Translations under genes and position numbers: made by a program | In this document: one piece after another, positions 61,189-64,000 of the stretch | Layout of the letters: each line of letters opens with the position of its first letter | Numbering within the stretch: the stretch's first letter is position 1 | The notes under the pieces: model-generated | What the model saw: only the letters and a program-made list of their open reading frames with translations | The model's database searches: none | Told to the model about the DNA's origin: nothing | NCBI GenBank assembly: GCA_903875225.1 | Contig: CAIQVJ010000136.1 | Span: forward strand, 1 to 64,000 | Length of the DNA stretch: 64,000 nucleotides | Direction: 5' to 3' | Origin: an uncultured Pseudomonadota bacterium | GTDB lineage: Bacteria > Myxococcota_A > UBA796 > SXON01

Positions 61189-63090
61189 ATGGAACAATTC
61201 TCTCGCCCGCTTGGTGTGATCCTGATCCTCTGGGGCATGGTCGGGTGCGACAAGGAGCTTGGACGCATCGACAGGGACCGCGATGGGTACGCCGCGGCCT
61301 ACGACTGCAACGACTCCGATCCAGGGGTGAACCCGGGTGCCGACGAGTTGTGGGGCGACGGGGTCGACAACGACTGTGACCATGCGACCGACTGCGCGGA
61401 CCCGGATCTCGACGTGCTCGGTGAGTGGACGGGAGATCTCGGCGAGGCAGACGTAGCCGGCTTCTGCGACGGCTTCTGTTCCCGGTCGGTCACCGGGAGC
61501 GTGCTCCTGGAGGAGACTGCCCTGACAGACCTGACGGGCCTCGACTGCCTCGTCTCGGTGGGCGATCAGGTCTCGATCCAGAAGAACGACGCGCTGGTCT
61601 CCCTGTCCGGGCTCGAGCACCTCGAGAGCGTGGGGGGCGACTTCACGGTGGGCTTCCTCTGGTGTGACGTGGACCAGGATGGTGGGTTGGTGTGTGACTA
61701 TACAGGCAATCCGGCGCTCACCTCGTTGGGCGATCTCTCCAGGCTTGCGACGGTTGGCGGATGGTTCTCCATCGCGGGAAACACAAGCCTCGTGCACGGC
61801 TCCGCGTTCGATTCGCTCGAGACGGTGGGTGATCAGGACCCCGCGCGGAACGGGATCTTCATCGAGGGGAACACGGCGCTCACCTCGTTCCCTGTGTTCG
61901 CGAGCCTGAAGGGGCTCACGGGCAGCCTGTGGATCTGGCAGAACGACAGCCTGCCCTCGGTCACCGGGCTCGAAGCGCTCACCTCGGTCGACGGCCAGCT
62001 TGGCATCTCCGACAACGCGGACCTCACCTCCCTGGCCGGGCTCGGAAACCTGGTCCATGTCGGTGCGGCGCTGGAGATCTCGGACAACGCGAGCCTGACA
62101 ACGCTGGACGGGCTGGACGGACTCCTCTCGGTGAGTGAGTCCGTGGACCCGATCTGGCCGGATGACGCGAAGTACCTCAGCGTCTCTGGCAACAGCACGC
62201 TCACCTCCATCGCAGCGCTCGCCGGACTGACGGGGGTGGGAGGGTACCTGGAGGTCGTCGACAACCCCGTGCTCGCCTCGTTGTCAGGGCTCCACAGCCT
62301 CACCAGCGTGGACGGGGGGCTCACGATCAAGGGCAACCATGCCCTGACCTCGGTCTCGGAGCTCCAGGAGCTCACGTCGGTCGGCTCCACGCTGCTCTTC
62401 ATGGACAACCGCCTGGTGACGTTGAGCGGCCTCCAGAACCTCACCTCTGCCCATGACCTCCGGGTCTGGGCGGAGCCCGATCTGGCCTCCATCGCCGCGC
62501 TCCGGGGCCTCACCACCGTGCCCGGACAGGTCGATTTCACGGGAGACCCCGCCCTCCAGTCGCTCTCCGGGCTGCAGAACCTGACGACGGTGGGCGACGC
62601 CCTCCTGATCAACGCCTGTGATCGGCTCACCACGCTCTCGGGCCTGGACGGCGTCACCTCCGCGGGGATGGTGGGCGTATGGCGCAACGCCGACCTGACC
62701 TCCCTCTCCGGTCTGGACCACCTCGCCTCGGTCTCCGGCGATCTCTGGATTGGGGGCGACCTCGGCGAACCCTACGGAATTCACGGGAACCCGAGCCTCA
62801 CGTCGCTGAACGGCCTCGGTGCGCTCACCAACGTCGGCGGGTCGGTGGTCGTCGGGTACAACGACAGCCTGGCCTCGCTGTCGGGCGCCGAGAACCTCCG
62901 CATGATCGATGGGGACCTCTTGATCGACGACAACGCGATCCTCACGGACGTGAGCTCGTTCTACGGGCTCACCGAGGTCTCCGGGGACGTCACCATCACC
63001 GGGAACCTGCTGCTCACCAACACCGCTGCGCAGGCGCTGGTGAACGAGATCGGCATCGTGGGGGGCGTGGCCACCGTCTCGGGGAACTGA
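61189..63090 (+). CDS. Lipoprotein with MopE-like motif and receptor L-domain-like repeats
   Basis: This 633-residue protein has a signal ending in lipobox GMVGC; ATG 61189 is chosen because GGAG lies 6 nt upstream (an ATG at 61177 is the alternative). Residues 25-65 carry a MopE-type metal motif (RDRDGYAAAYDCNDSDPG, DGVDNDCD). The remainder is about 20 repeats of the L-domain/LRR-like pattern (LTSLSGLxxLxSVxGxLxIxxN), predicting an extended solenoid. Surface recognition is inferred. Expression should depend on sigma54 and an enhancer-binding protein. Confidence 0.9.
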   Translation: MEQFSRPLGVILILWGMVGCDKELGRIDRDRDGYAAAYDCNDSDPGVNPGADELWGDGVDNDCDHATDCADPDLDVLGEWTGDLGEADVAGFCDGFCSRSVTGSVLLEETALTDLTGLDCLVSVGDQVSIQKNDALVSLSGLEHLESVGGDFTVGFLWCDVDQDGGLVCDYTGNPALTSLGDLSRLATVGGWFSIAGNTSLVHGSAFDSLETVGDQDPARNGIFIEGNTALTSFPVFASLKGLTGSLWIWQNDSLPSVTGLEALTSVDGQLGISDNADLTSLAGLGNLVHVGAALEISDNASLTTLDGLDGLLSVSESVDPIWPDDAKYLSVSGNSTLTSIAALAGLTGVGGYLEVVDNPVLASLSGLHSLTSVDGGLTIKGNHALTSVSELQELTSVGSTLLFMDNRLVTLSGLQNLTSAHDLRVWAEPDLASIAALRGLTTVPGQVDFTGDPALQSLSGLQNLTTVGDALLINACDRLTTLSGLDGVTSAGMVGVWRNADLTSLSGLDHLASVSGDLWIGGDLGEPYGIHGNPSLTSLNGLGALTNVGGSVVVGYNDSLASLSGAENLRMIDGDLLIDDNAILTDVSSFYGLTEVSGDVTITGNLLLTNTAAQALVNEIGIVGGVATVSGN

Positions 63091-63176
63091 CGAGGTGTGT
63101 GCCCCGCTCGGGGGAGCGACGGGTGGTAGACTGCTGGCCATGCGCGCTCTGCTCCTCGTGACACCCGGGTTCGGCG

Positions 63177-64000
63177 ATGGGGGCCCGTAGGGTTCGACGG
63201 GCGAGCCGTCTCAAGCTCCTGACGACGGGCTGGCTCGCAGCTGGCCTTGTCCTCGCCGGGGTGGAGCTCGCGCTCCGCATCGCCGGGGAGCCCCCCGCGA
63301 CCTGGCTGCCCGAACGCACCCAGGCCCCGGGCTATGCCCACGTGGGGTGGCACCAGACGCCCTCGCAGCCTGTCACCGACGAGAACCTCACGAGGTGGAA
63401 CACGCTCTGGGGGCTGCCGCCGGATCCGGACCCGGGGACCATCAACCGCTACGGGATGCGGGACAACGAGCTCGCCGACCCCAAGCCCCCGGGCCAGAAG
63501 CGGGTGCTCGTGATCGGCGACTCGTCGGCCTGGGGCAGCGGGTGTCCGATGGCAGAGCGCTTCAGCTCGCGGCTCGAGGTCGATCTCAACCCCCCGGACG
63601 GCGGCACGCCCGAGACGCGGGGGGTCGAGGTGATGAACGCCGCGGTGCCGGGCTACTCCAGCTACCAGGCGCTGCTCTCGCTCGAGGACCTCGTGGACGC
63701 CTCGGTCGTGCCCGACGGCGTGGTGGCGTACCTGATGAACAGCGACTTCATGCACATCGAAGGCGGGGCAGACGGCGCCTACTTCGAGACCCGGCTGGCA
63801 GCCGGCGGGCTGGCCGAGGGTGTCGAGCGTCTCGCGACCTTTCGGTGGGTTCGAGCGCTCATCTGGCGCGTGGACCCGCCCCTCCACCCGAGCGACGAGG
63901 TCCGGGTGACCGTGCCGCAGTTCCAGCACAACATCGAGCGGCTGGTCACGGCCACTCGCCGCATCGGGGCCTGGCTGGTGCTGGTCCTGCCTCCCCAGCC
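63177..64000 (+). CDS. SGNH/GDSL-hydrolase-like protein (truncated by window edge)
   Basis: An open frame from ATG 63177 runs past the end of the window (274 codons visible). After a basic start and an anchor helix (LTTGWLAAGLVLAGVELAL), the sequence has RVLVIGDSSAWGSG (the GDS block) and NAAVPGYSSYQAL (the second SGNH block), as in acyltransferase or esterase proteins of the AlgJ/X type. The catalytic His block would be beyond the edge. A different ATG at 63140 encodes only 16 residues and was rejected. No Shine-Dalgarno is clear. Confidence 0.78.
   Translation, partial: MGARRVRRASRLKLLTTGWLAAGLVLAGVELALRIAGEPPATWLPERTQAPGYAHVGWHQTPSQPVTDENLTRWNTLWGLPPDPDPGTINRYGMRDNELADPKPPGQKRVLVIGDSSAWGSGCPMAERFSSRLEVDLNPPDGGTPETRGVEVMNAAVPGYSSYQALLSLEDLVDASVVPDGVVAYLMNSDFMHIEGGADGAYFETRLAAGGLAEGVERLATFRWVRALIWRVDPPLHPSDEVRVTVPQFQHNIERLVTATRRIGAWLVLVLPPQ

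Noticed and set aside
63140-63190. 16-codon frame MRALLLVTPGFGDGGP before the SGNH gene
   Set aside because: Too short and without attenuator structure; the chance rate of such frames is high.
1-64000. Mobile elements, prophage, restriction or toxin-antitoxin systems
   Set aside because: I saw no transposase, integrase, phage structural, methyltransferase or toxin motifs, and no flanking direct repeats at the tRNA gene.

Overview
The window is GC-rich, densely packed bacterial chromosome. The content points to a diderm of the Myxococcota / former Deltaproteobacteria type: many small Cys-rich or Asp/Thr-rich lipoproteins, an OmpA-family protein, a thrombospondin type-3 repeat protein with a C-terminal sorting-like tail, FHA/PP2C/Ser-Thr-kinase signalling, a MopE-like metal-binding motif, a textbook sigma54 promoter, and futalosine-type menaquinone synthesis (MqnD). 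The taxonomic placement is inference. I saw no insertion sequence, prophage, CRISPR array or rRNA. Many neighbouring genes overlap as ATGA, GTGA, TGATG or TTGA.

Left part (1-9183, minus strand): a 51-bp tandem repeat, then an operon in the order FHA (FhaA-like), FHA, PP2C phosphatase, SEDS glycosyltransferase fused to a class B PBP, and a transmembrane Ser/Thr kinase. This is the gene order of the actinobacterial fhaA-fhaB-pstP-rodA-pbpA-pknA/B locus, but with rodA and pbpA in one reading frame and a Cys-rich sensor region in place of PASTA repeats. It is the most striking item here. A tRNA-Ala(GGC) with its own terminator and a small coiled-coil gene lie upstream.

9250-24964: an NAD(P)-binding protein; an OPA-family MFS transporter carrying a PDZ-like insert; an envelope operon (Pro/Ala-rich protein, OmpA-type barrel protein, TSP3 protein); and a fully overlapping operon dnaJ - LpoA-like binding protein - thiL - two CNNM/CorC transporters. 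Next come mqnD with a small coupled gene and a PP2C phosphatase fused to a cyclic-nucleotide-binding domain.

25120-45890: ftsH - ubiD-family decarboxylase - nitrilase; a flavodoxin-like protein; a GYF_2/SH3-like membrane protein; a block of small lipoproteins leading into two unknown proteins and a DUF255 thioredoxin-fold protein; a GT4 glycosyltransferase coupled to a TMTC-like membrane protein; an HTH_42 protein; an NBR1-domain lipoprotein; guaB; and a rubrerythrin - heterodisulfide-reductase-like - DUF3501 module behind a clear sigma70-type promoter.

45998-64000: a DegT-family aminotransferase-like protein, a TatT-family protein with its own promoter, and a plus-strand run (secreted orphan, alpha/beta hydrolase, pyrE, lipoprotein, COG0523 GTPase with a molybdopterin-domain-like tail). 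Then follow lipoproteins, an FKBP lipoprotein, pgi, glnN, a sigma54-driven MopE/L-domain lipoprotein, and a truncated SGNH-type protein running off the edge. Two genes (thiL and the DUF255 gene) have no ATG/GTG/TTG that preserves their conserved N-termini, and appear to start at ATC and CTG behind good Shine-Dalgarno sequences. Family assignments come from motifs and knowledge of the families; no database search was run.
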